In this document: in pieces, positions 1 through 9,601 of the stretch
Layout of the letters: the number at the start of each line of letters is the position of its first letter
Numbering within the stretch: the stretch's first letter is position 1
DNA from: an uncultured Mycoplasma sp.
GTDB lineage: Bacteria; Bacillota_I; Bacilli_A; Mycoplasmatales; Metamycoplasmataceae
Direction of reading: 5' to 3'
DNA length: 10,110 nucleotides
NCBI GenBank assembly: GCA_949284615.1
Contig: CASDWL010000043.1
Span: 1 to 10,110 of the forward strand
Notes under the pieces: generated by a model
The model's database searches: none
Seen by the model: only the letters and a program-made list of their open reading frames with translations
What the model was told of the DNA's origin: nothing
Program-made: the position numbers and the translations under genes

Positions 1-24
1 TTATCAATTAAGATATCTAAAAAC

Positions 25-1275
<1,251 letters not shown>

Positions 1276-1280
1276 AATAA

Positions 1281-2150
1281 TTATTTTTTCATTTGAGCTG
1301 CTACTTCAGATGCAAAATCCACTTCTATTTTTTCAATACCTTCTCCTATTTCATATCTAATCATTTCAATTTCTTTTGCATTATTTTCTTTTAGATATTG
1401 AGCAACTGTTTTTCCTGATTCAACAACATATTCTTGTTCAATTAAAACATTATTTGATAGTTCTTTTCTTAACATTCCACTAAGAATTGATTCCTTAATT
1501 TTATCTGGTTTTCCCATTAAAGCAGGTGAATTAGCAAATTTTTCTTTTAATTCTTTAATAATATTTGCTGGAACTTGAGCTTCATTTATATATTCAGGAT
1601 TCATTGCAACTATATGCATTGCAATACCTTTTAATTTATCATCTGATGCACCTTCTGCAACAAATAATGCTGCTTTTTTCCCATCAAAATGAGCATATGC
1701 TCCAAATGATATATTATCTTTTCTCTCGATAACATTTAATCTTCTTAAAGTTATTTTTTCACCAATTTTAGCTGTTGCTTCTACTGTTAATTCTTCTATG
1801 GTTTTACTTGTAATTGGATCCTTGCAATTTAAGAAATTATCATTTGAAAAATTATTTGAAAGTAATATTGTTCCAATATGTGCTACTAATTTTTTAAAAT
1901 CATCATTCATAGCAACAAAATCTGTTTGACAATTAACTTCATAAATGATAGCTTTTTTATCATCTTTAGCCACTGCTACAATACCTTCTGCTGCTACATT
2001 GCTTTGTTTTTTAATAGCTTTAGCTGCTCCATTTTTTTGTAATCATTGAATAGCAGCATCCATATCATTATTTGATGCTTCTAGTGCTTTTTTACAATCA
2101 ACAAAACCTGCTCCAGTTAATTCTCTTAATTTTTTAATTAAGTCTCCCAT
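1281..2150 (-). CDS. tsf: Translation elongation factor Ts
   Basis: Guanine-nucleotide exchange factor for EF-Tu; it displaces GDP so that EF-Tu can reload with GTP. The 289-residue protein starts with the UBA-like N-terminal domain ([16 protein letters not shown], about residues 8-23, the family hallmark) and continues through AAEG to the core motif TDFVA (76-80), whose Asp-Phe pair inserts into the EF-Tu nucleotide site. The rest matches the dimerization-like and C-terminal parts of the family. The true ATG is at 2150; an in-frame TGA read as W36 hides the N-terminus under the standard code. The GGAAG-type ribosome binding site (2162-2168) sits inside the last codons of rpsB, 6 nt separate the two genes, and serS follows 5 nt downstream. 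Transcription is probably from the rpsB promoter. Confidence 0.97.
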
Positions 2151-2156
2151 ATAATC

Positions 2157-3065
2157 TTATTCTTCCTTTCCTTCTTTTTTTACTTCTTTTTCTTCTTTAT
2201 CTTGTCTATCATTTGTTTTTTTCACGTAAATTCTTTTTTGATTATTTTGATCTGTGTTATTTGAATTAACTCTATTATTAGAATTTGATTTATATTCTTC
2301 CTGAGGCAATACAATTAATTCATCAGGTTGATAAGCATATTTAGTTTGTCCGCCTTTGCCATAAACAATTGCATCTCCTAAAATAGTAATAATAAGATTT
2401 AATGATTTTACAGAATCATCATTTGCAGGAATACCTAAATCAACCAATTCAGGATCTGTATTAGTATCAATAATACCTATTACTTTTACATTTTTTTTCT
2501 TAGCCTCTTTAATTGCAATTAAATCTTCATTAGGATCTGCAACAATCATAAATTGAGGTGTTCTTTGTAAAGGTTTAATACCATTTAAATTTTTGTGAAG
2601 TTTTTCTAATTCTTTTTTCATTAGAATTCCTTCTTTTTTAGTGTATCCTTCAAAGTTTCTTTTTTCTAATTCCTCTAAATCTTCCATAACTCTTAAACGA
2701 GAAAAAATAGTTTTAGAATTTGTTAAAGTTCCACCCAATCATCTTTCATTAACATAAGCACTATTAGTTCTTATTGCTTGTTCTTTGATAACATCTCTTG
2801 CTTGTTTTTTTGTGCCTACAAAAATAAATGTCGATCCTTTTTCAGCTGCTTTAGAAATCAATTTAAATGCTAATTCTAAAGCTTTATGTGTCTTAGATAC
2901 ATTAATAATATGAGTCCCATTTTTTATTCCATGAATAAATGGTTTCATTTTGGGATTTCATTTATCTTTTTTATGACCAAAATAAACTCCTGCTTCTAGC
3001 AATTTATTTATTGATATAACTTCTTTTTCATTTTTTTCTACTTTTATTTCTTCTGTATTAGACAT
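2157..3065 (-). CDS. rpsB: 30S ribosomal protein S2
   Basis: Small-subunit protein S2, first gene of the operon. The 302 residues contain the family signature at the N-terminus: [10 protein letters not shown] followed by [10 protein letters not shown], then GTHIINV, the GTKKQA loop, the NERWLGGTLTN motif around W109, and [21 protein letters not shown]36 and W109 are TGA codons, both at positions that are Trp in S2 of other bacteria, which is strong evidence for code 4. The start ATG has the best ribosome binding site of the window, AAGGAG at 3075-3080, 9 nt upstream. After the S2 core (to about residue 254) comes an extra tail of about 48 residues: first Asn/Ser-rich, then almost only Lys and Glu. 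It is low complexity and probably disordered; its role is unknown. Confidence 0.97.
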
Positions 3066-3262
3066 GAACTTATTCTCCTTGTTATATTTATTACAAATTA
3101 ATTAATTTTCATGTAAATGAAAATTAATTAAATATTTTTATAAAATGTGTTTTTACTTCCTTAAACTTCTAACAACTCATCCAGCATTATTTGGACACAC
3201 ATAGTTGAATTCATTTAAGTGCCATTATTGTATTTTGAACTTTATAACTAATTATTTATTTT
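3066..3262 (-). promoter_or_regulatory. Long 5' leader of rpsB with possible RNA structure
   Basis: If the promoter at 3268-3297 is right, the rpsB mRNA begins with about 197 untranslated nt. On the minus strand, in transcript order, I see CAACT (3207-3203), ATGTGT (3202-3197), TCCA (3195-3192), TGGA (3183-3180), AGTTG (3177-3173) and ACACAT (3150-3145). These pair as a 4-bp hairpin with an 8-nt loop plus two crossing helices, that is, a possible pseudoknot. Nearer the gene lies the 15-bp hairpin entered separately. S2 represses its own operon through the leader in E. coli, so an autoregulatory leader is plausible here, but that is inference. The helices are short and such AT-rich DNA pairs easily by chance. 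Confidence 0.4.
3098..3131. repeat. 15-bp perfect inverted repeat upstream of rpsB
   Basis: Arms 3098-3112 and 3117-3131 are exact reverse complements around a 4-nt loop. The structure sits 17 nt before the rpsB ribosome binding site, inside the predicted leader. It is almost pure A+T with one G-C pair. It is not followed by a T run on the rpsB strand, so it does not look like a standard terminator in that direction. It could be a leader hairpin, a processing site or an operator. Confidence 0.6.
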
Positions 3263-3267
3263 ATCTT

Positions 3268-3297
3268 ATTTTATATTTATTTGTTATAAAAATTCAA
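3268..3297 (-). promoter_or_regulatory. Probable promoter of rpsB-tsf-serS
   Basis: On the minus strand, TTGAAT (3297-3292) serves as -35 and TATAAA, extended to TATAAAAT (3275-3268), as -10, with a 16-nt spacer. Transcription would start near 3262. The region is so AT-rich that other -10-like hexamers exist nearby. Confidence 0.45.
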
Positions 3298-3415
3298 TAT
3301 TCATAAAGAAAAAAATTAAATTTCTGAAAATAATATTAAATTTTAAAAATTTGTCAAAATTATAATTCTTTTTACCATTTGCTTTTAAAATTTAAAAAAT
3401 ATTAAGTACATAATA

Positions 3416-3421
3416 TATAAT
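3416..3421 (+). promoter_or_regulatory. Probable -10 element of the ecf-ligA operon
   Basis: A perfect TATAAT lies 19 nt before the ecfA1 start codon. No good -35 hexamer is seen at the usual distance, which is common in mycoplasmas. A start near 3428 would give a very short leader of about 13 nt. Confidence 0.45.
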
Positions 3422-3440
3422 ATTTTTAAGAAAAAATATT
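3419..3440. repeat. 9-bp palindrome between -10 and ecfA1 start
   Basis: AATATTTTT (3419-3427) and AAAAATATT (3432-3440) are perfect reverse complements around the loop AAGA. The left arm overlaps the end of the TATAAT box and the right arm touches the ATG. Placement suits an operator or a start-site hairpin, but pure A+T repeats arise easily in this DNA. Confidence 0.4.
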
Positions 3441-4238
3441 ATGATAAAAGTGAGAAATTTAAAATTTAAATATCAAGGTGCTAATCAATATGCTTTAGAT
3501 AATGTTTCTATTGAAATCCCTAAGGGTTCTTATGTGGCTATTTTGGGTCATAATGGTTCGGGAAAGTCCACTTTTTCTAAGTTAATATCTGGTTTATATA
3601 AACCAACAGAAGGTGAAATTTATATAGATGGAATAATGATTAAAAAAAATTCATTAAGGGATATAAGAAAAAAAATAGGAATTATTTTCCAAAACCCTGA
3701 TAATCAGTTTATAGGTTCTACTGTTGAAGATGATTTAGCTTTTGGATTAGAAAATTCAAACATCGATAGAAATAAAATGAAAGAAATAATTCAAGCTTTA
3801 TCTATGAAAGTAAATATGGAAAATTTTTTAGATAGAGAACCAAGTTCTCTTAGTGGAGGTCAAAAACAAAGAGTTGCTATTGCATCTGTTTTAGCTTTAA
3901 ATCCAGAAATTATTATCTTTGATGAAGCTACATCAATGCTTGATCCTAAGGGTAAAGAAGATGTTTTAAAAATTATTAAAGATATTCAAAAAACTCGTGA
4001 AAAAACTTTGATATCTATTACACATGATATGGATGAAGCTATCATGGCTGATTATTGTGTTGTTTTTTCGAAAGGAAAAATTATTGCATTTGATGAATCT
4101 AAAAAAATATTAAATAATAAAAAAATCATCGAAGAATCTAAGATAGATTCACCATTTATATACAAAATTTCTTCTAAAATAAAAGGAATTAAACCTACAT
4201 ATGATATTGATGAGTTATTGGAGAAAATATGAAAATAA
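3441..4238 (+). CDS. ecfA1: ECF transporter ATPase EcfA1
   Basis: One of two ABC ATPases that power energy-coupling-factor importers for vitamins and trace nutrients at the membrane. The 265 residues hold every motif in order: Walker [10 protein letters not shown] (36-44), Q-loop Q84 in [16 protein letters not shown], which marks the EcfA/CbiO subgroup, signature LSGGQ (137-141), Walker B IIIFDE (157-162), D-loop (166-168) and switch H195. All catalytic residues are present, including E162. A TGA at 4230-4232 would end the protein at 263 residues in the standard code; in code 4 it is W264 followed by Lys and TAA at 4236-4238. That makes a 10-nt overlap with ecfA2. First gene of the operon; the Shine-Dalgarno sequence is weak. 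The C-terminal tail after the ATPase core is the usual EcfA extension that helps the A1-A2 dimer. Confidence 0.95.
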
Positions 4239-5146
4239 AAATGGTTGATGTAACTCATACTTTCCAATCCAATATTGTTGAAAAATTTGATGCCATTTCA
4301 AATATTAATTTTTCCATTGGTGATAATGAATATATAGGAATTATTGGACCAACAGGTTCTGGAAAAACAACTTTAATAGAACATTTAAATGGGTTACTAA
4401 TCCCAACTAAAGGATTTGTAGAATTTGATTATTCTATAACTAAAAAAAACAAAAAAACAAAAATCGATTATGAAATTAATAAAACAAAAATAATTAAAAA
4501 ATCTTGAAAAAGAATAAAAAATATTAATGAAATTAGAAAAATGGTAGGTATAGTTTTTCAATTTTCTGAATATCAATTGTTTGAAGAAACAGTTGAAAAA
4601 GATATTATTTTTGGACCTATCAATATGGGAATTCCTAAAAATGAAGCATTAAAAATAGCAAGAGAAGCAATAGTTAAAGTTGGGTTAGATGAATCATTCT
4701 TAGATAAAAATCCCTTTGAATTATCAGGTGGTCAAAAGAGAAGAGTCGCTATTGCTGGAATATTATCAATGAGACCAAATATTTTAATTTTTGATGAACC
4801 TACTGCAGGATTAGATCCTGAAGGATGTCATGAAATATTAAAATTATTTGATAAACTTTCTCAAGAAGGAACTACAATAATAATAGTAACTCATGATCTA
4901 GATCATGTATTAGAACACACTAAGAGAACAATTTTTCTTCGTAAAGGAAAAATCATTAAAGATAGTGATACATTAAGTATATTGTCAGATGAGAAATTAT
5001 TAAGAGAAAATAAAATGTCTATTCCCAAACTTGTGAATTTAATTAACAGAATAAATGAAAGATATAAAATGGATATTCCTTACTATACAAATATTGATCA
5101 ACTAATAGAAAAAATAAATGAAATAAGAAGAGGAAATAAAAAATAA
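4229..5146 (+). CDS. ecfA2: ECF transporter ATPase EcfA2
   Basis: Partner ATPase of EcfA1; the two form the nucleotide-binding heterodimer under EcfT. The 305 residues carry Walker [10 protein letters not shown] (40-48), Q111 in [17 protein letters not shown], a pattern typical of EcfA2, LSGGQ (165-169), Walker B ILIFDE (185-190), D-loop GLD (194-196) and switch H222. The reading frame crosses a TGA (W93), which the standard code would take as a stop. A Lys/Asn/Ile-rich stretch, about residues 73-103, lies between the Walker A domain and the Q-loop and looks longer than in the Bacillus homologue as I recall it; W93 is inside it. GGAG at 4220-4223, 5 nt before the ATG, is the ribosome binding site, so EcfA2 is translated from within the end of ecfA1. 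Its TAA stop overlaps the next ATG by one base. Confidence 0.95.
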
Positions 5147-6060
5147 TGAAAGTAGCATTAGGTAGATATTTGCCAGGTAATACTATAATCCATAGAATGG
5201 ATGCAAGGATAAAATTATTTGCAAATATTTTATTTATTGTTTTATTTTTTCTTGCAAACAATTTTATTATTCAAGGAATAATATTAATACCTTTATTTTT
5301 TGCTTTCATTATATCAACTAGAAAACCATTATTTTTATTAAGAATGCTAATAATGCCAATTATAATTGGATTTTTTATGTTAATTATTAATATGTTCATT
5401 TTAGAAACAGATGCTGCAATGCAATTTTTAAAAGATTCAGGCTCAGCCGAATGGAAAACAACAGAATGATTGAAGCTTATTTGGCCTAATGTAAATTCCC
5501 CTAGATTTAACTATGTTATTTTGGCTACTACTTGTTCTATTGTAATAAGAATATATGGAATAATTTTATCAATGACTTTATTTACATTGTCAACTCAACC
5601 TATTTTAATAACCAAAGCCTTGGATTTTTATTTCTATCCTTTAAAATGAGTAAAAATACCAATTCATATTTTTACAATGATTTTATCAATTGCTTTTAGA
5701 TTTGTACCTACATTAGTTGATGAAGCATCAAGAATTTTTAAATCTCAGGCTTCAAGAGGAGTGGATTTTAAAAATGGTTCTTTCAAAACCAAAACAAAAG
5801 CATTAATTGTTCTAATTGTCCCATTATTTGTTTCATCTTTTGCAAAAGCAGATGATTTATCTAATGCTATGGAAACTAGAGGATATAATCCTTATGGCAA
5901 AAGAACATCATATAGAGTTTGAAAATTTACATGGTTCGATTGCTTATCGCTAATATTTATTATTATATTTATAATACTAATGTTTTTAATTAATTATAAT
6001 CCAAGTAATATTTTTAATTTTCCAAATTGATGAAATGAAGCTAGATGTATTTTTATTTAA
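5146..6060 (+). CDS. ecfT: ECF transporter transmembrane subunit EcfT
   Basis: Membrane coupling protein that links the EcfA1A2 pair to exchangeable S components. The 304 residues begin with the classic N-terminus LPGNTIIHRMDARIKL, then hydrophobic segments near 24-39, 42-57, 65-84 and 120-145, and a last one near 265-285. Both coupling-helix motifs are visible: ASRG (202-205) and ETRG (243-246), whose Arg residues dock on the ATPases. Five in-frame TGA codons are read as Trp (W108, W168, W259 and the pair W295-W296), alongside ordinary TGG Trp codons. The standard code would break the gene into pieces. The segment between the third and fourth membrane helices (about 85-120) is polar. The ATG overlaps the ecfA2 stop (TAATG), and a GAGG box lies 12 nt upstream. 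No S component gene is in the window, so the substrate cannot be told. Confidence 0.95.
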
Positions 6061-6073
6061 ATAAAAGATAGTT

Positions 6074-8068
6074 ATGAGTAACAACAAAAAAAATAGAATT
6101 AAAGAACTTGTAGATCTAATTAATCAATGAAATATTGAATATTTTGATAATGAAAATCCATCAGTGAGCGATCGTGTTTATGATACTCATTTAAAAGAAT
6201 TGGTTGAATTAGAAAAAAAATATCCTAATTTAATTTTAGAAAATTCCCCAACAAAAAAAATAGGTGCAACAACTAAAAATAAATTCAAAAAAATTGTTCA
6301 TAATCAAAAAATGTTTTCTTTAGATAAGGCATATTCATTTAAAGAAATTGATAAATTTATTAATGATATATTTAATGTAACACAAGATTTTAATGTTAGT
6401 TTTTTAATTCAACCTAAAATAGATGGATTATCAATTTCAATAACATATGAAAATGGTGAATTATTAAGAGCTGTTACAAGAGGTGATGGAATCATTGGAG
6501 AAGATGTTACAAATAATATAAAAAATATTATTAACGATATTCCAACAAATATAGATTTTAAAGGTTCTTTAACTGTTAGAGGAGAAATATACATTAGCAA
6601 AGAAAATTTCTCTAACATAATAAAAGAAGAAAATATTGAATATGCTAACCCTAGAAATTTAGCTTCAGGAACTTTGAGACAATTAGATAATTCAATAGTT
6701 AAAAAAAGAAATTTGTCATCATTTATATATGAAATTGTGGAACCTGAAAAAATAAACATATCCACACAAAATGAAATAATTAATTTTCTTCAAAAAAACG
6801 GATTCACTATACCAAATGATTATTGTATTATTGAATCAAAAAACAAAAATGAAATTTATGATTTTATTATTGATTTTGAAAACAATAAAAGAGATAATCT
6901 TAAGTATGAGATTGATGGAATGGTAATAAAACTTAATGAAATTAAATATTATGGAGAAATAGGTTTTACTTCTAAATTTCCAAAATTTATGATTGCATAT
7001 AAATTTGATGATGAATTAACTCAAACAATTTTAGAAGATGTTTTTATCACAATAGGAAGAACAGGAATTGTTACTTATAATGCAAAACTTAAAAAAGTTT
7101 TATTAAAAGGAACATATGTATCAGCAGCAACATTGCATAATTATAATTATGTTGAGGAATTAGGGATAAATATAAATGATGAAATCACTATAAAAAAAGC
7201 TGGAGAAATTATTCCCAAAGTTGTTTCTTTAAATAAAAAAAATTCTATAGGCATATATCCAAAAATAAATATATGCCCCTTTTGTAATTCTGATTTAATT
7301 GATACCAAAACACACAATAATCAAATTTGCCCAAATGAAAATTGCTCAGAAATCAATATAAAAAAAATCATTCATTTCGTTTCTAAGCAAGGAATGAATA
7401 TAGAAGGATTGGGACCTAATATTGTTAGAAAATTTTATGAATTAAATTTCATAAAAAAAATTGAAGATATTTTTACTTTAGAAAAATTCAAACAAGAAAT
7501 AATAAACGAAAAAGGATTTGGAGAAAAATTTTGAGAAAATCTTAAAAATAGCATTGATAATTCTTACAATGTTTCATTAGATAAATTAATATTTGCTTTA
7601 GGAATACCTCAATTAGGAAGCAGAAATGCAAAAAATATTGCAAAAAAAATATCTAAATTTGATGAATTATTCAATATCAAGGAAGAAACATTATTATCAA
7701 TAAAAGATATTGGACCAATAATGATCAATGAATTTTTTGAATTTATAAAAAAGAGAGAAAATATAGAATTATTCAATTTCTTGATTTCTATCGATATTAA
7801 CCCTAGCAATGAATTTATAAATGAACAAGAATATCCTTTTTTCAATTTAAAATCATTTGTTATTAGTGGTGTTTTTGATATATCTAGAAGTGAATTAACA
7901 AAAATAATTGAAAATAGTGGAGGAACAGTAACATCAACTATTTCAAAAAAAACATATGCCTTATTATTAGGTGATAATGGGGGGAGCAAAAAAGAAAAAG
8001 CATTATCATTAAATGTTAAAATCATTGATAAAAATGAAGTTAAAAAAATATTGGAAAATGAAAATTAG
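6074..8068 (+). CDS. ligA: NAD-dependent DNA ligase
   Basis: Seals 3'-OH/5'-phosphate nicks during replication and repair, with NAD+ as AMP donor. The 664-residue length is standard. Domain Ia (about 1-65) shows Y23, D33, Y36 and D37 of the NMN-binding set. The nucleotidyltransferase domain has the AMP-accepting lysine K115 in KIDG, TRGDG (135-139) and VRGE with E171. The OB fold follows, then a zinc finger with C401, C404, C419 and C424, helix-hairpin-helix repeats, and a C-terminal BRCT domain (about 590-664: FVISG, GG, GSKKEKA). K115 falls at the same number as in E. coli LigA, but the residue two before it, normally Glu, is Gln (Q113). TGA codons are W19 and W487. The ATG at 6074 is used because the domain Ia helix begins there; a later GTG at 6164 would lose it. 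It lies 13 nt after ecfT, so it is probably in the same transcript. Confidence 0.97.
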
Positions 8069-8138
8069 TAATTGTCTCTTTTAAAATTTTGTAAATAATT
8101 TATAGCTAAATTTGTTATTGCTCTTCCTTTAGAAGTTT
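8065..8138 (-). other. Out-of-frame conserved C-terminal tail of RuvB
   Basis: Starting at the A run and reading one base back, the minus strand gives KTSKGRAITNLAI and on to a TAA at 8067-8065, with no stop in between. TSKGR matches the RTPRGR-like DNA-contact tail of RuvB at the right place. Its stop overlaps the convergent ligA stop by four bases, a compact junction expected of a real gene end. It has no start of its own. Confidence 0.85.
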
Positions 8139-9035
8139 TTTTATAAATTTTTTAGACAATAAAAATGGTTCTATTTCATTTGTTATTATGTTTTTCTTTT
8201 CATTTAAAATTGAAGCTAAAACATTTAAAGAAATAGATTTTTGATCAAAAATTTCATAAAGGATTTTAAGATATTCAATGTGAGTATCTGTCAATCCTTC
8301 TTTATATATGGACAATGATTTTAAAGTCTTTTTTATTGTATCCATACTAATAATGCCATTGTTATAGTAATTAGAAAAATCTACAACTCTTTTTATTAGT
8401 CTATTAGCGATTCTAGGTGTCCCTTGAGAAAAAGAAGCAATAAACATTGCTAGCTCTTTTGATAATTTATATCCTAAATTATTTGATGATTGGATTATAA
8501 TTTGGGACAATTCTTCTTCCGAATATGCTGATAATTTAAAAATTAATCCGAATCTATCTCTTATAGGCTGGGATATTTTAGAAAAATTAGTTGTTGCAGC
8601 AATTAAAGTAAATGGTTTTATTTTCATTCTTATAATTCTTTTTTCACCTTCAGGACCTATTTGAATATCAATAAAATTGTCCTCCATTGCAGAATATATA
8701 AGTTCTTCCAAATTGCTATTCATTGAATGTATCTCATCAATGAATATAATATCATTTTCTTCTATTCCTGCAAATATAGATAAAATATCTGATTTTTTTT
8801 CAATTAAAGATCCTTGAACATAATTAATTTTTCTATTAGAAAAATTAGCTATTATATTAGCTAATGTTGTTTTCCCTCTACCTGGAGGGCCATAAAAAAT
8901 TATATGATCAAGCATTTTATTTTGTTTATTTGCTGAATTTATACAAATTTTAATAGTATTTATTATTTTAGATTGACCTATAAAGGTTTCAAAATTATTG
9001 GGTCTTAATGATGTTTGAATTATTTTGTTGTTCAT
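8115..9035 (-). CDS. ruvB: Holliday junction helicase RuvB, frameshifted at the C-terminus
   Basis: AAA+ motor that pulls DNA through the RuvA-bound Holliday junction. The reading frame as given is 306 residues: Walker A GPPGRGKTT (49-57; the usual Leu is Arg53), Walker B with D100-E101 in FIDEIHS, sensor 1 AATTN (146-150), arginine finger R161 in IRDRFG, sensor 2 R208 in GTPRIANR, then the winged-helix domain (about 245-300). The family normally ends with a basic RTPRGR-like tail. Here the frame leaves it after FIKK (297-300) and ends LLKEEQ. The missing tail is in the -1 frame just after seven A (8142-8136). Restored, the protein is 323 residues ending at 8065. The ATG at 9035 lies 41 nt inside ruvA, with no clear Shine-Dalgarno sequence. 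There is no Trp codon. It may be a sequencing error, a recent mutation or a slippage site. LigA converges from the other side. Confidence 0.93.
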   Translation of the reverse strand: MNNKIIQTSLRPNNFETFIGQSKIINTIKICINSANKQNKMLDHIIFYGPPGRGKTTLANIIANFSNRKINYVQGSLIEKKSDILSIFAGIEENDIIFIDEIHSMNSNLEELIYSAMEDNFIDIQIGPEGEKRIIRMKIKPFTLIAATTNFSKISQPIRDRFGLIFKLSAYSEEELSQIIIQSSNNLGYKLSKELAMFIASFSQGTPRIANRLIKRVVDFSNYYNNGIISMDTIKKTLKSLSIYKEGLTDTHIEYLKILYEIFDQKSISLNVLASILNEKKNIITNEIEPFLLSKKFIKKLLKEEQ

Positions 9036-9600
9036 GTGAAATCAATTCAATTGCTTCTTCTATCATTTGATCAATATTATCAGCATTTTTTATCTTTGAA
9101 GATACCAAATTAATTTGTTTTTCATTAAAACCAAGTGATTTTAAAGTTTTATAAACTTCTAATTTATTTTTATTTTCTTCTTTATTTTCTTCTCTATCTT
9201 CAATCAATGAATTGTATTTTCTTTGAAAATCAAAAATAATTTTTCGAGCAATTTTTTCTCCTACAAAAGGTATTTTTGAAATATCTTCTATATTTGCATT
9301 TGCTATATCATTCATAACATTTTTTCAACCAGAACTTAAAATTGACATCGAAATCTTAGGTCCTATTCCTTGAATTGATAATAAATCCTCAAAGAATAAT
9401 CTTTCTTTATATTCTCTAAATCCATAAATAATTTTTTTATTAGAATTTTCATATCGATATTCATAAACAAATATTTTTTTAAATTTATTTAATTCATATT
9501 GCTGAGAATTTGCAACTATAATTGAGTAACCTATATAATTTGATTCTAATATCAATGATTTTTTTGATATCGAAATTATTTTCCCAAAAATGTAAATCAT
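8995..9600 (-). CDS. ruvA: Holliday junction branch migration protein RuvA
   Basis: Tetrameric protein that binds the four-way junction and recruits RuvB. The 201 residues comprise an OB-fold domain I starting MIYIFGKI (1 to about 63), domain II with two helix-hairpin-helix motifs (LLSIQGIGPKISMSIL, about 73-88, and ISKIPFVGEKIARKI, about 107-121), a Lys/Glu/Asn-rich linker, and domain III (about 149-192), which contacts RuvB. In the second motif the usual PGVG is PFVG. A TGA is read as W92, in the SGWKN stretch after the first motif; the standard code would split the gene. Ribosome binding site AAGGAA at 9611-9616; the ATG is one base past the stop of the small gene upstream. The end overlaps ruvB by 41 nt. 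Confidence 0.95.
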
Positions 9601-9601
9601 A

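Noticed and set aside
1..24. Terminator or next gene after serS
   Set aside because: Only 24 bases are present; a short AGATATCT palindrome is not enough to call either.
3187..3225. 12-codon leader peptide (MALKWIQLCVSK) in the rpsB leader
   Set aside because: No ribosome binding site, no run of a regulatory amino acid, and it overlaps the possible RNA structure. It is kept only as a remote option.
3140..3240. tRNA or signal recognition particle RNA in the less AT-rich part of the rpsB leader
   Set aside because: No T-loop consensus, no cloverleaf arms, and no SRP RNA core motif on either strand.
4052..4267. Minus-strand open frame over the ecfA1-ecfA2 junction
   Set aside because: Antisense shadow; no ribosome binding site or recognisable motif.
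5043..5261. Minus-strand open frame over the ecfA2-ecfT junction
   Set aside because: Antisense to two well-supported genes.
6409..6765. Open frame on the minus strand inside ligA
   Set aside because: It is a shadow of the ligA coding strand; its hydrophobic look is the antisense of AT-rich codons.
7609..8025. Open frame on the minus strand inside the 3' half of ligA
   Set aside because: Antisense to the helix-hairpin-helix and BRCT regions, which are clearly coding on the plus strand.
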